A stretch of 64,000 nt of DNA from Arthrobacter burdickii (GTDB lineage Bacteria > Actinomycetota > Actinomycetes > Actinomycetales > Micrococcaceae), in NCBI RefSeq assembly GCF_030433645.1, contig NZ_JAROCG010000002.1, positions 1-64,000 on the forward strand, read 5' to 3'. The notes under the pieces were generated by a model, which was not told where the DNA came from, made no database searches, and saw nothing but the letters and a program-made list of their open reading frames with translations. Of the stretch, positions 55,525 through 64,000 are shown piece by piece (within the stretch, counting starts at the first letter, position 1; each line of letters begins with the position of its first letter). The translations under genes and the position numbers were made by a program.

Positions 55525-56352
55525 TCACTCGCTGACGTCGGAGCCGAAGTACTTCTCGGAGATCTCTGCGAGAGTACCGTCCGCGCGCAGCTCACCGAGG
55601 GCGCTGTTGATGGCGTCCACGAGCTCCGTGCTGCCCTTGGTGACGGCGACGGCGCTCTCGGAGGTCTCGTCGGTGGTGGCCGCGATCTTGATGCCCTCGT
55701 TGTTGTTCGTCTTCTGGTAGTCGAGGTACGTCAGTTCGTCATTGATCGTCGCGTCCACGCGGCCCTGCTCGAGGAGGGTGATGGACTGCGCCCAGCCCTC
55801 GACCGGTTCGACGTTCGCGCCCGCTTCCTGCGCGAGCTCGTACCAGTTGCTGGTCAGCGACTGGGCCGTGGTCTTGCCGTCGAGGTCCTCGAAGGAGGAG
55901 ATGTCGTTGTTGTCCGCGGCCGTGACGATCACGCCCGAGCTGACGGTGTACGGGTCGGAGAAGTCGTAGGTCTGCTTGCGCTCGTCGGTGATGGACACCT
56001 GGTTGGCGATGACGTCGAATCGGCCCGCTTCCAGGCCCGCGAAGATGGCGTCCCACTGCGTCTCCTGGAACTCGGCCTCGACGCCCATCTTCTCCGCGAC
56101 GGCGGTGATCACCTCGACGTCGTACCCGGTGAGCTCTCCGCTGCCTTCCTCGTGATAGCTGAAGGGCTTGTAGGTACCCTCCGTGCCCACGGTCAGGACG
56201 CCGGAGTCCTGGATCTCCTGCAGAGCCGTCGACGCACCGGACTCCGTGGCCCCGGAGGAGCTACCCTCGTTCGCAGGGGTCGAGGCCCCGCAGCCGGCGA
56301 GCGCGAGGGTCAGGGCGGCAGCGGCACCTAGGATGGACAGGCGGTTCGTCAT
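55525..56352 (-). CDS. Amino-acid ABC transporter binding lipoprotein
   Basis: A 275-aa extracytoplasmic binding protein. The lipoprotein signal peptide ends in a lipobox LAGC (cysteine near residue 21), then comes a Ser/Gly linker. The SBP_bac_3 fold has VLTVGTEGTYKPFSY near its start, FDVIANQVSITDERKQTYDFSDPY in the middle and LRADGTLAEISEKYFGSD at the end. The pattern is closest to cystine/polar amino-acid binders (TcyA/FliY-like). Confidence 0.9.
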   Translation of the reverse strand: MTNRLSILGAAAALTLALAGCGASTPANEGSSSGATESGASTALQEIQDSGVLTVGTEGTYKPFSYHEEGSGELTGYDVEVITAVAEKMGVEAEFQETQWDAIFAGLEAGRFDVIANQVSITDERKQTYDFSDPYTVSSGVIVTAADNNDISSFEDLDGKTTAQSLTSNWYELAQEAGANVEPVEGWAQSITLLEQGRVDATINDELTYLDYQKTNNNEGIKIAATTDETSESAVAVTKGSTELVDAINSALGELRADGTLAEISEKYFGSDVSE

Positions 56353-56571
56353 GGTACTTCCTTCGGTTTGGGACGGACGGGCGCGCCGGGTGGGGGAAAT
56401 AGAAGGGGCCGCCAACGGCTTGGACCCTAGGTACATCCACTCCACCCGGCCGGGACCGGAGTAGAACACTACTGGGGTGAACACCGGGGCATGCACTAAT
56501 TGTTCCGAAGTATTGCGGTGCGGGTCCACACACCGGGGATCCGAGCCGGGACTGGCACGGGAGGAATCGCT

Positions 56572-58479
56572 ATGAGCATGGAAGGCGCGGCCTGGAGCTC
56601 GCTGTACAAGATATCGACGGCGAAGAACGGCACGCACGGGTTCTCCCGCGAATCCGTCCGGAGGATCCTCACGTTCGCCGTGCCCTACCGGGCGAAGCTG
56701 GTGCTCTTCATCCTGCTGTCCGTGGTGGGCGCGTTCCTCGCGGTGGCGACGCCGGTGCTCGCCGGCCAGGTCGTGGACGTGATCGTGGCCCGCGGTGAGG
56801 TCCGCACGGTGGTGTGGCTCGCCGTCGTCATCGCGCTGGTGGCCGTGGCCGACGCCGCGGTGTCCCTCGTGACGCGGTGGTACTCGGCGCGCATCGGCGA
56901 GGGCGTCATCCTCGACCTGCGCACCGCCGTCTTCAACCACGTCCAGAAGATGCCCATCGCCTTCTTCACGCGTACCCGTACGGGCGCCCTGGTGAGCCGC
57001 CTCAACAACGACGTGATCGGCGCCCAGCAGGCGTTCAGCGGCACGCTCTCCGGCGTCGTCACCAACACCGTGGCCCTCGTCCTCACCCTGGCCGTCATGC
57101 TGAGCACCTCGTGGCTGGTGACGGTGCTCGCCGTCGTCATGCTGCCCATCTTCCTGGTGCCGGCCCGCCGGATGGGGAGCCGCCTCGCCGCCCTCCGCCG
57201 CGAGGCCGCCGACCACAACTCGGCGATGAGCACGCAGATGACCGAGCGGTTCTCCGCCCCGGGTGCCACCCTGGTGAAGCTCTTCGGCCGGCCCGACGAG
57301 GAAGCCGAGGAGTTCCGGGTCCGCGCCGCACGCGTGCGCGACATCGGCGTCCGCACGGCCATGCTGCAGTTCGTGTTCTTCACGGCCCTGATGCTCGTCT
57401 CCGCGCTGGCGCTCGCCCTGGTGTACGGGCTGGGCGGTTTCCTGGCCCTCGGCGGACAGCTCGACACCGGCGAGGTCGTCACGCTCGCGCTCCTCCTCAC
57501 GCGCCTCTACGCGCCCCTCACGAGCCTGGCCAACGCGCGCGTGGAGATCATGAGCGCGATCGTCAGCTTCGAGCGGGTCTTCGAGATCCTGGACCTCGAA
57601 CCGCTCATCCAGGAGAAGCCAGGCGCCGTCGCCGTCCCGGCCGGCCCGGTCTCGGTCGAGTTCGACGACGTCCGCTTCGCCTACCCGTCCGCTGACAAGG
57701 TCTCGCTCGCCTCGCTCGAGGAGGTCTCCACCTTGGATACGCGCGGCGGTGAGGAGGTGCTCCACGGGGTGTCCTTCCGGATCGAGCCCGGGCAGACGGT
57801 GGCCCTGGTGGGCACCTCGGGTGCGGGAAAGTCGACCATCGCCCAGCTCCTCGCGCGCCTGTACGACGTCGACAGCGGGGCTGTGCGGCTCTCCGGCACC
57901 GACGTCCGGGACCTGACCTTCGCCTCCATGCGGCACACGCTCGGCATGGTGACCCAGGACGGCCACCTGTTCCACGAGACGATCCTCTCGAACCTCCGGC
58001 TCGCCCGACCGGACGCCACCGACGACGAGGTGTGGGACGCCGTCCGGCGCGCCCGGCTGGACCCCCTCGTCCGGTCGCTGCCGGACCAGCTCGACACGAT
58101 GGTGGGCGAACGTGGCTACCGCCTCTCGGGCGGCGAACGCCAGCGCATGACCATCGCGCGCCTCCTCCTCGCCCAGCCGCGCGTCGTCATCCTCGACGAG
58201 GCGACGGCGGCACTGGACTCGACGTCGGAAGCGGCCGTGCAGGCGGCGCTCAGCGAGGCGCTCGAGGGGCGCACCGCGATGGTCATCGCCCACCGCCTCT
58301 CAACCATCCGCAGTGCGGACGTGATCCTCGTGGTCGAGGGCGGAACCATCGTCGAACGGGGCTCGCACGACGAGTTGCTGGCCCTCGGCGGGCGGTACGA
58401 GGAACTGCACCGCACGCAGTTCGCCGTGCAGAAGAACGTGGCGATGGACGAGGAGCCCGAGGCCCTCAGCGGCGTCTAG
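56572..58479 (+). CDS. ABC exporter (permease-ATPase half transporter)
   Basis: A 635-aa half-transporter of the MsbA/LmrA type. The first 320 residues hold six membrane helices (from LVLFILLSVVGAFLAVATPVLAG on). The C-terminal ATPase has Walker A GTSGAGKST, signature LSGGERQRM, Walker B VVILDEATAALDS and the His switch IAHRLST. It probably works as a homodimer to export lipids or drugs. The ATG at 56572 follows GGAGG. The gene diverges from the importer genes. Confidence 0.92.
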   Translation: MSMEGAAWSSLYKISTAKNGTHGFSRESVRRILTFAVPYRAKLVLFILLSVVGAFLAVATPVLAGQVVDVIVARGEVRTVVWLAVVIALVAVADAAVSLVTRWYSARIGEGVILDLRTAVFNHVQKMPIAFFTRTRTGALVSRLNNDVIGAQQAFSGTLSGVVTNTVALVLTLAVMLSTSWLVTVLAVVMLPIFLVPARRMGSRLAALRREAADHNSAMSTQMTERFSAPGATLVKLFGRPDEEAEEFRVRAARVRDIGVRTAMLQFVFFTALMLVSALALALVYGLGGFLALGGQLDTGEVVTLALLLTRLYAPLTSLANARVEIMSAIVSFERVFEILDLEPLIQEKPGAVAVPAGPVSVEFDDVRFAYPSADKVSLASLEEVSTLDTRGGEEVLHGVSFRIEPGQTVALVGTSGAGKSTIAQLLARLYDVDSGAVRLSGTDVRDLTFASMRHTLGMVTQDGHLFHETILSNLRLARPDATDDEVWDAVRRARLDPLVRSLPDQLDTMVGERGYRLSGGERQRMTIARLLLAQPRVVILDEATAALDSTSEAAVQAALSEALEGRTAMVIAHRLSTIRSADVILVVEGGTIVERGSHDELLALGGRYEELHRTQFAVQKNVAMDEEPEALSGV

Positions 58480-58500
58480 GAGAATGCCTGGGGAGGATCC

Positions 58501-58914
58501 CTAGGGGAGGATTCGACCGCGCAGCGCCGGGAGGACGAAGTCCGTCAGCAGCGGTGCGAGGTCCTGCCGGTGCTGCTCGGAGTCCAGGTCCAGCCAGTCC
58601 AGTTCCTCGATCTCGGCGGCCGGCAGGGGCTCCGCGGCCAGCGGGCACAGGAAGACGGTCGCCAGCAGCCGCGTATCGGCCTCGTTGGCCGCCGGGCCTT
58701 CCCACGAGCCGACCAGGGTGAGGTCCCCGGGCCCGACGACGAGGCCCAGTTCCTCGAACAGCTCACGCACGCCGGTCTCCGCCGGCGTCTCGCCCTCCTC
58801 CGGTTTCCCGCCCGGCTGCATGAACATCGTCGTTCCGCGCTTGCGCACGAGCAGCAGGCGGCGGCCGTCGAGCAGGCACAGCGCGGTGACGGTGATCGTC
58901 GGGACGTCGGTCAT
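58501..58914 (-). CDS. NUDIX hydrolase
   Basis: A 137-aa enzyme. The Nudix box (GGKPEEGETPAETGVRELFE then ELGL) fits the consensus G-x5-E-x7-R-E-U-x-E-E-x-G-U. It hydrolyses a nucleoside-diphosphate-linked substrate, with MutT-like (8-oxo-dGTP) or other roles possible. The start is preceded by four tandem copies of a 13-nt unit, each containing AGGAG; the last lies about 10 nt before the ATG and serves as the ribosome site. Confidence 0.9.
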   Translation of the reverse strand: MTDVPTITVTALCLLDGRRLLLVRKRGTTMFMQPGGKPEEGETPAETGVRELFEELGLVVGPGDLTLVGSWEGPAANEADTRLLATVFLCPLAAEPLPAAEIEELDWLDLDSEQHRQDLAPLLTDFVLPALRGRILP

Positions 58915-58923
58915 CGGTCCGGC

Positions 58924-58975
58924 CTCCTGGCGGTTACTCCTGGCGGTTACTCCTGGCGGTTACTCCTGGCGGTTA
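58924..58975. repeat. Four 13-nt tandem repeats carrying ribosome sites
   Basis: CTCCTGGCGGTTA occurs four times perfectly and contiguously on the plus strand. On the minus strand each copy reads TAACCGCCAGGAG, so four AGGAG Shine-Dalgarno sequences are stacked upstream of the NUDIX start. Confidence 0.97.
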
Positions 58976-59051
58976 AAGGGAAGGAGGATGGGCGCGGGTG
59001 CCCATCCTCCTCGTCCCCGGCGACGTCGTTCCCCGTCGTCCGGGATGCCTG

Positions 59052-59125
59052 TGCCCCTGGCCGGAATCGAACCGACGACCTTCCCTTTAGGAGAGGGACG
59101 CTCTATCCTACTGAGCTACAGAGGC
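59052..59125 (-). tRNA. tRNA-Arg (anticodon CCT)
   Basis: A 74-nt cloverleaf. The acceptor is GCCTCTG / CAGGGGC, the D arm GCTC / GAGC, the anticodon arm TCCCT-CTCCTAA-AGGGA with anticodon CCT, and the T arm GTCGG-TTCGATT-CCGGC. No CCA is encoded. Confidence 0.95.
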
Positions 59126-59161
59126 GCGGATCCGCTGATACAGCGATCCAGCGGTCCCAGC

Positions 59162-59797
59162 TTACCCGTTCTTCAGGCTGCTTTCGGCGCCGGTCCGCGG
59201 ATACCGCACGCGCCGCGGCAGGAACACCGACACGGCGCCGGCTCCCAGGCTCACCGCGAGCAGCACCCACCGCAGGACCGTCAGCGTCGAGGCGAGTGCT
59301 ACGGCGCCCGCATCGGGGGCCTGAGCGAGCATGGCGTCGATCGCGATGTTCTCCCACAGGTCGACGACGACGAACAGGATCACGGGGGACCACAGCAGCC
59401 AGCGCAGCCGGCGGCGTCCCACGTGGAGCTGGACGAGCAGGAGCCAGGCGAACGCGAAGATCAGGGGGAAGAGCGTGCCCGCCGTCTTGTGGAGGTAGCT
59501 CAACTGGCCGCGGGCGTCGTCGTCCATCGCCCCGCGCAGGCGCTCCACCGAGCCGATGTCGTACCCGCCGACCCTCATGTCCGGCATGGCGAGGCCGCCG
59601 CTCAGCTGCGTCATCTGGCCCAGCGTGAGCAGGTGGAAGTACCAGAAGAGGAACAGGGACGCGACGGCTGCCGCGATGAGGATCAGGCTGCCGTTGTCCT
59701 TCCGGTCCGCCCGATCCCCGGCAGGCGGACCGGAGGGTACGGCCGCGGTTGCGCCGGCTGCATGCTTGCGGTTGATCTGCGCCCTCGTCTTCGCCAC
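59162..59797 (-). CDS. Integral membrane protein, unknown
   Basis: A 211-aa protein with a GTG start. A basic N-terminus (KTRAQINRKHAAG) is followed by four hydrophobic helices (LILIAAAVASLFLFWYFHLL, LFPLIFAFAWLLLVQLHV, LLWSPVILFVVVDLWENIAI and VLRWVLLAVSLGAGAVSVFL) and a long polar loop after helix 1 (GGYDIGSVERLRGAMDDD). No family is recognised. The GTG has CATACT 6 nt upstream and no usable ribosome site, so it is probably leaderless. It diverges from pcrA. Confidence 0.7.
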   Translation of the reverse strand: MAKTRAQINRKHAAGATAAVPSGPPAGDRADRKDNGSLILIAAAVASLFLFWYFHLLTLGQMTQLSGGLAMPDMRVGGYDIGSVERLRGAMDDDARGQLSYLHKTAGTLFPLIFAFAWLLLVQLHVGRRRLRWLLWSPVILFVVVDLWENIAIDAMLAQAPDAGAVALASTLTVLRWVLLAVSLGAGAVSVFLPRRVRYPRTGAESSLKNG

Positions 59798-59803
59798 CCT
59801 CCC

Positions 59804-59809
59804 AGTATG
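59804..59809 (-). promoter_or_regulatory. -10 element of membrane-protein gene (leaderless)
   Basis: CATACT, then GGGAGG, then GTG on the minus strand. The GGGAGG touches the GTG, too close for ribosome-site use. Confidence 0.45.
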
Positions 59810-59864
59810 GGCGACGCCGGACCGGCCTCCACGCGGGCCGGGAGGAAGTGTCGGGGGCACCGCC

Positions 59865-59870
59865 TAGAAT
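59865..59870 (+). promoter_or_regulatory. -10 element of pcrA
   Basis: TAGAAT, 9 nt before the ATG at 59880, giving a transcript start within about 3 nt of the start codon. Confidence 0.5.
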
Positions 59871-59879
59871 TGAGGGACC

Positions 59880-62345
59880 ATGGACATGCTCTTCGATCCC
59901 TACGTCTCCCCGCCCACGCCCGACGAGAAGAAGCGTGCACGCGAGGCGGCGATGGCGGCATCGGCCGAGCCCGCGGATCCCGCGGCCGGGCACGTCCCCT
60001 CGCGGGTCGGCGTCGACGAGCACCGCGCGCACGAGCTCCTCCTGGGCCTGAACCCCCAGCAGGAGGAGGCGGTGAAGCACGGCGGGACTCCGCTGCTGAT
60101 CGTCGCCGGTGCGGGCTCCGGCAAGACGCGCGTGCTGAGCCACCGGATCGCCTACCTCCTGGCGACCGGCCGTTCCCACCCCGGGCAGATCCTGGCCATC
60201 ACCTTCACGAACAAGGCCGCAGCGGAGATGCGGGAGCGCATCGAGGGCCTCATCGGCGACGTCGCCAAGCGCATGTGGATCTCCACGTTCCACTCCTCCT
60301 GCGTGCGCATCCTCCGCCGGGAGGCCGCGTCCGTCGGCCTGAACTCGAACTTCTCCATCTACGACTCCGCGGACACACTGCGCCTCATCACGCTGGTCGC
60401 CAAGGGCCTGGACCTCGACCCGAAGAAGTTCGCGCCCAAGGCGATCCAGCACAAGATCTCCGCGCTGAAGAACGAGCTGATCGACGAGGAGACCTTCGCG
60501 TCCGACGCCGATCCGTCCGATCCCTTCGAGATGGCCGTGGCGGAGGTCTACACGGGCTACGCCCAGCGCATGCGCCAGGCCAACGCCATGGACTTCGACG
60601 ACCTGATCGCCCAGACGGTCTTCATGTTCCGGGCGTTCCCCGGCGTCGCCGACTACTACCGGCGGCGGTTCCGCCACGTCCTCGTCGACGAGTACCAGGA
60701 CACGAACCACGCGCAGTATGCGCTGGTCCGCGAGATCGTCGGCGTCCCGGGGGAGTCCTCCGAGGACCCGGCGGAGCTGACCGTCGTCGGCGACTCCGAC
60801 CAGTCCATCTACGCCTTCCGGGGCGCCGACGTCCGCAACATCGTCGAATTCGAGAACGACTACCCGAGCGCCCGCACCATCCTGCTCGAGCAGAACTACC
60901 GCTCCACCCAGAACATCCTCAGCGCGGCCAACGCGGTCATCTCCCGCAACCCCAACCGGCCGGAGAAGCGGCTGTGGACCGCCGAGGGCAGCGGCGAGAA
61001 GATCGTCGGCTACGTGGGCGAGAACGAGCACGAGGAGGCCCGCTTCATCGCGGAGGAGATCGACCGGCTGCAGGACGAGGAGAACCTCCGCCCCGGCGAC
61101 GTCGCCGTGTTCTACCGGACCAACGCCCAGTCGCGGTCCATCGAGGAGATCCTGCTGCGCGTCGGCCTGCCCTACAAGGTGGTCGGCGGCACCCGGTTCT
61201 ACGAGCGCAAGGAGATCAAGGACGCGCTCGCCTACCTGCGGGTCCTCGTGAACTCCGACGACGTCGTCAACCTGCGCCGCATCCTCAACGAGCCCAAGCG
61301 CGGCATCGGCGACCGCGCCGAGTACGCCATCGCGGCGCTCAGTGAGCGCGAGCGGATCAGCTTCATGGAGGCCCTCCGGCGCGCGGACCAGGCCCCCGGC
61401 ATGGCCACGCGCTCGGTCAACTCCGTGGCAGGCTTCGTGAAGCTGATCGACGACCTCGCGGAGGTCGCCAGCGGATCGGGCGCCTCGGCCGCCCTCGAGG
61501 CCGTCCTCGAGCAGACCGGCTACCTCGAACAACTGCGGACCAGCAACGATCCCCAGGACGAATCCCGGGTGGAGAACCTGGCCGAGCTCGTCGCCGTCGT
61601 GCGCGAATTCGAGCGGGACAACCCGGAGGGGACGCTGGGCGACTTCCTCGAGCAGGTGTCCCTCGTGGCCGACGCCGACTCCATCCCCGACGCCCCCGAC
61701 GGTTCCGCGGCCGACGTGCAGCGTGCCGTCGAGGAGGCCCGCAGGCAGGGGGTCGTGACGCTCATGACGCTGCACACCGCCAAGGGCCTGGAGTTCCCCG
61801 TGGTGTTCCTGACGGGCATGGAGCAGGGGATCTTCCCGCACCAGCGCTCCGCGACCGATCCGAAGGAGCTCGCGGAGGAACGCCGCCTGGCGTACGTGGG
61901 CCTGACCCGGGCCCGCCAGCGCCTTTACATCACCCGGTCCGAGGTGCGCAGCATGTGGGGCCAGAGCCAGTACAACCCGGCCAGCCAGTTCGTCAGCGAG
62001 ATCCCCGAGGAGCTCATCTCCTGGAAGCGCGAGGGCTCGGTGAAGCCGGCCTGGACGTCCGGCGCGAGCATCAGCGGGCCGCGGTTCAGCGGGTCCTACT
62101 GGGGCGCCAGTGGTGGTGGCTTCAACGGCGGCGCCCCGGCTCCCTCCAAGAGCGTGGGACGTGTGCAGCCCCAGAAGGAGGTCGTCTCGGTCGCAGTGGG
62201 GGACCGGGTCAACCACGCCAGTTTCGGGAACGGCACCGTCCTGTCCGTCGAGGGGGCCGGCGACAAGACCGTGGCGAAGGTGCGGTTCGACGTCGGGGAG
62301 AAGCGGCTGCTGCTGCGCTACGCCCCGCTGACCAAGGTCGCCTGA
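59880..62345 (+). CDS. pcrA: ATP-dependent DNA helicase PcrA/UvrD type
   Basis: An 821-aa SF1A helicase for repair and replication restart. Motifs occur in order: Q-motif LNPQQEEAVKH, Walker A VAGAGSGKT, FTNKAAAEMRERI (Ia), LVDEYQDTNHAQY (II), GDSDQSIYAFRGAD (III), EQNYRSTQ (IV), VTLMTLHTAKGLEFPVVF (V) and VGLTRARQRLYI (VI). A C-terminal Tudor-like domain (VGDRVNHASFGNGTVL to the end) binds RNA polymerase in PcrA. A long acidic/Pro-rich N-terminus is usual in actinobacteria. Confidence 0.95.
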   Translation: MDMLFDPYVSPPTPDEKKRAREAAMAASAEPADPAAGHVPSRVGVDEHRAHELLLGLNPQQEEAVKHGGTPLLIVAGAGSGKTRVLSHRIAYLLATGRSHPGQILAITFTNKAAAEMRERIEGLIGDVAKRMWISTFHSSCVRILRREAASVGLNSNFSIYDSADTLRLITLVAKGLDLDPKKFAPKAIQHKISALKNELIDEETFASDADPSDPFEMAVAEVYTGYAQRMRQANAMDFDDLIAQTVFMFRAFPGVADYYRRRFRHVLVDEYQDTNHAQYALVREIVGVPGESSEDPAELTVVGDSDQSIYAFRGADVRNIVEFENDYPSARTILLEQNYRSTQNILSAANAVISRNPNRPEKRLWTAEGSGEKIVGYVGENEHEEARFIAEEIDRLQDEENLRPGDVAVFYRTNAQSRSIEEILLRVGLPYKVVGGTRFYERKEIKDALAYLRVLVNSDDVVNLRRILNEPKRGIGDRAEYAIAALSERERISFMEALRRADQAPGMATRSVNSVAGFVKLIDDLAEVASGSGASAALEAVLEQTGYLEQLRTSNDPQDESRVENLAELVAVVREFERDNPEGTLGDFLEQVSLVADADSIPDAPDGSAADVQRAVEEARRQGVVTLMTLHTAKGLEFPVVFLTGMEQGIFPHQRSATDPKELAEERRLAYVGLTRARQRLYITRSEVRSMWGQSQYNPASQFVSEIPEELISWKREGSVKPAWTSGASISGPRFSGSYWGASGGGFNGGAPAPSKSVGRVQPQKEVVSVAVGDRVNHASFGNGTVLSVEGAGDKTVAKVRFDVGEKRLLLRYAPLTKVA

Positions 62346-62362
62346 CGCGGGTTCCGGAGCCG

Positions 62363-62384
62363 CCCCCGGCACGGGTTCCGGGGG
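62363..62384 (+). terminator. Hairpin after pcrA
   Basis: CCCCCGG and CCGGGGG with an 8-nt loop, followed by TAGAAAA. No T-run. Confidence 0.5.
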
Positions 62385-62430
62385 TAGAAAACCCGGTAAT
62401 TCCGGGCATTTCTTCTACAAAAGATAGAAG

Positions 62431-62459
62431 TGTGGCCTTACTCACTAAACCGGTACTCT
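62431..62459 (+). promoter_or_regulatory. CRP/GlxR-type site and -10 upstream of sucCD
   Basis: TGTGGCCTTACTCACT (62431-62446) matches TGTGANNTANNTCACA at most fixed positions. TACTCT at 62454-62459 is a fair -10 with the CRP-type site over the -35 place. Just upstream CTTCTA and TAGAAG (62412-62430) form a 6-bp inverted repeat. Confidence 0.45.
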
Positions 62460-62532
62460 GGGGAAGGCCTCAGGGCCGAGGGGCTAAAGTTCCCTCTTGT
62501 AAACCTACTTCGACGTAGAAGGACTCTAGCCC

Positions 62533-63699
62533 GTGGACCTGTTTGAATATCAGGCGCGCGATCTCTTTGAGGCACACGGAGTTCCCGTGCTCGCCGGCAT
62601 CGTGGCGCACACCCCAGAAGAAGCAAAGGCAGCAGCCGAGAAGATCGGCGGCGTCGTCGTCGTCAAGGCACAGGTCAAGGTGGGCGGTCGCGGCAAGGCC
62701 GGCGGCGTCAAGGTCGCCAAGACCCCCGACGAGGCCTATTCCTATGCTTCGGACATCCTCGGGATGGACATCAAGGGGCACACGGTCCACACGGTGATGA
62801 TCGCGCAGGGCGCGGACATCGCCGAGGAATACTACTTCTCCGTCCTGCTCGACCGGTCCAACCGCAACTACCTGGCCATGTGCTCGGTCGAGGGCGGCAT
62901 GGAGATCGAGCAGCTCGCAGTCGAGCGTCCCGAGGCACTCGCCCGGATCGCCGTGGACGCGGGGACCGGCATCGACCAGGCCAAGGCCGAGGAGATCGTC
63001 GACGCCGCAGGCTTCGCACCCGAGTTGCGTGAGGGCGTCGTGAACACGATCCTCAAGCTGTGGGACGTCTTCGTGAAGGAGGACGCCACGCTCGTCGAGG
63101 TCAACCCGCTCGTCAAGACCGGCAGCGGCGACATCCTCGCACTGGACGGCAAGGTCACCATCGACGAGAACGCCGGGTTCCGCCACGCGGACCACGCCGC
63201 CCTCGAGGACAAGGACGCCGCGGACCCCCTCGAGGCCAAGGCCAAGGAGAACGACCTCAACTACGTCAAGCTCGACGGTGAGGTCGGCATCATCGGCAAC
63301 GGCGCCGGGCTGGTCATGTCCACCCTCGACGTCGTCGCCTACGCCGGCGAGGCCCACGGCAACGTGAAGCCCGCCAACTTCCTGGACATCGGAGGTGGAG
63401 CGTCCGCCGAGGTCATGGCCGCCGGTCTGGACGTCATCCTCAACGACAGCCAGGTCAAGAGCGTCTTCGTGAACGTCTTCGGCGGCATCACCGCATGCGA
63501 CGCCGTCGCCAACGGCATCGTCAGCGCCCTCGAGATCCTCGGCGACGAGGCCAACAAGCCCCTCGTGGTGCGCCTGGACGGCAACAACGTCGAAGAGGGC
63601 CGCCGCATCCTCGCCGAGGCCAACCACCCGCTGGTGACCATCGCCGACACCATGGACGAAGGCGCCGACAAGGCCGCCGCGCTGGCCTACGGAAAGTAA
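62533..63699 (+). CDS. sucC: Succinyl-CoA ligase (ADP-forming) subunit beta
   Basis: A 388-aa subunit with a GTG start. An N-terminal ATP-grasp domain ([18 protein letters not shown], then [18 protein letters not shown]) is followed by the CoA-ligase domain with [14 protein letters not shown] and [16 protein letters not shown]. It works with the alpha subunit to make ATP from succinyl-CoA in the TCA cycle. sucD follows 12 nt later. A CRP/GlxR-type site lies upstream. Confidence 0.97.
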   Translation: MDLFEYQARDLFEAHGVPVLAGIVAHTPEEAKAAAEKIGGVVVVKAQVKVGGRGKAGGVKVAKTPDEAYSYASDILGMDIKGHTVHTVMIAQGADIAEEYYFSVLLDRSNRNYLAMCSVEGGMEIEQLAVERPEALARIAVDAGTGIDQAKAEEIVDAAGFAPELREGVVNTILKLWDVFVKEDATLVEVNPLVKTGSGDILALDGKVTIDENAGFRHADHAALEDKDAADPLEAKAKENDLNYVKLDGEVGIIGNGAGLVMSTLDVVAYAGEAHGNVKPANFLDIGGGASAEVMAAGLDVILNDSQVKSVFVNVFGGITACDAVANGIVSALEILGDEANKPLVVRLDGNNVEEGRRILAEANHPLVTIADTMDEGADKAAALAYGK

Positions 63700-63711
63700 A
63701 GGGTTCCCCAC

Positions 63712-64000
63712 ATGTCTATCTACCTCAACAAGGACTCGAAGGTCATCGTCCAGGGCATCACCGGCGGCGAGGGCACCAAGCACACCGCCCTCATGCTGAA
63801 GGCCGGAACCCAGGTCGTCGGCGGCGTCAACGCCCGCAAGGCCGGCACCACCGTCACCCACGGCGACGTCACCCTCCCCGTCTACGGCACCGTCGAGGAA
63901 GCAATCCGTGAGACCGGCGCCGACGTGTCGATCGTCTTCGTGCCGCCGGCCTTCACCAAGGACGCCGTCGTCGAGGCCATCGAGGCCGGTATCGGCCTCG
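63712..64000 (+). CDS. sucD: Succinyl-CoA ligase subunit alpha, truncated by window end
   Basis: The first 96 codons of sucD are present. It begins [20 protein letters not shown], the CoA-binding Rossmann domain, and continues with [36 protein letters not shown] and the later [19 protein letters not shown]. The catalytic phospho-His lies further on, outside the window. It is co-transcribed with sucC. Confidence 0.97.
   Translation, partial: MSIYLNKDSKVIVQGITGGEGTKHTALMLKAGTQVVGGVNARKAGTTVTHGDVTLPVYGTVEEAIRETGADVSIVFVPPAFTKDAVVEAIEAGIGL

Noticed and set aside
56353..58293. A minus-strand reading frame extending the amino-acid binding protein far upstream
   Set aside because: The lipoprotein signal peptide (LAGC lipobox) sets the start at 56352; upstream sequence is antisense to the ABC exporter.
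59103..62372. A 1089-aa open frame on the minus strand antisense to pcrA
   Set aside because: It is a shadow produced by the high third-position GC of pcrA: its composition is biased (His, Arg, Gly, Glu runs), it has no ribosome site, and all helicase motifs are on the plus strand.

Overview
The window is chromosomal DNA of a high-GC actinobacterium, most likely an Arthrobacter-like member of the Micrococcaceae. The evidence is very high third-position GC, frequent GTG/TTG starts, a FemAB-type peptidoglycan bridge enzyme, a WXG100 protein, a lone GroEL with CIRCE/HrcA sites, an XPB helicase with its actinobacterial partner, DUF3263, DUF3027, DUF4032 and DUF6457 genes, and many promoters that look leaderless. 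I found no insertion sequence, prophage, plasmid function or CRISPR array. This is ordinary core and near-core chromosome, and the interest lies in its small genes and regulatory DNA.

Layout. 0-14 kb: a methyltransferase diverges from an SRPBCC/FAD-oxidase pair; then a DUF4190 membrane protein, a DUF4032 kinase-like protein, an orphan MalK/MsiK-type sugar ATPase, trehalose synthesis (otsA-otsB), tRNA-Thr, a secreted protein, rsgA, a Pro-rich anchored protein and a Bcr/CflA pump. 14-30 kb is a stress-flavoured stretch: small proteins, a short-chain dehydrogenase, a MerR-cupin-alcohol dehydrogenase unit, catalase, a pyruvate-oxidase-like enzyme translationally coupled to a bacterial eRF1-like (Rv2629/Balon-type) gene, an ene-reductase, a DHA2 pump, a DUF5709 acidic protein, an epimerase and an aldo/keto reductase. 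30-44 kb: FemAB, ThrE exporter, Ung, DUF3263, LytR_C, GroEL, WXG100, an OmpR-type two-component system and the XPB pair. 44-64 kb: cold-shock protein with DUF3027 and an MFS pump, serC, a DtxR-family regulator, a c-di-AMP riboswitch with an NlpC/P60 hydrolase, a molybdenum cofactor cluster (mobA, DUF6457, moeA, fdhD) beside an HNH gene, a polar amino-acid importer, an ABC exporter, a NUDIX gene, tRNA-Arg, pcrA and sucCD (sucD runs off the end).

How parts fit. Trehalose synthesis, the c-di-AMP-controlled wall hydrolase and the sugar ATPase point to osmotic adjustment. Catalase, aldehyde/alcohol and ene reductases, GroEL and the cold-shock protein point to general stress. The most interesting signal is a motif, CCATAAG-N4-CTTA in gene orientation, just upstream of three unrelated loci: a 63-aa protein, a 49-aa acidic protein and the eRF1-like/pyruvate-oxidase operon. 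Weaker relatives precede the DUF5709 and aldo/keto reductase genes. It looks like the signature of a stationary-phase or stress regulon that I cannot match to a known regulator. Other notable DNA features are four tandem copies of a Shine-Dalgarno-bearing repeat before the NUDIX gene, tandem CIRCE elements before groEL, and in-frame repeats inside rsgA.
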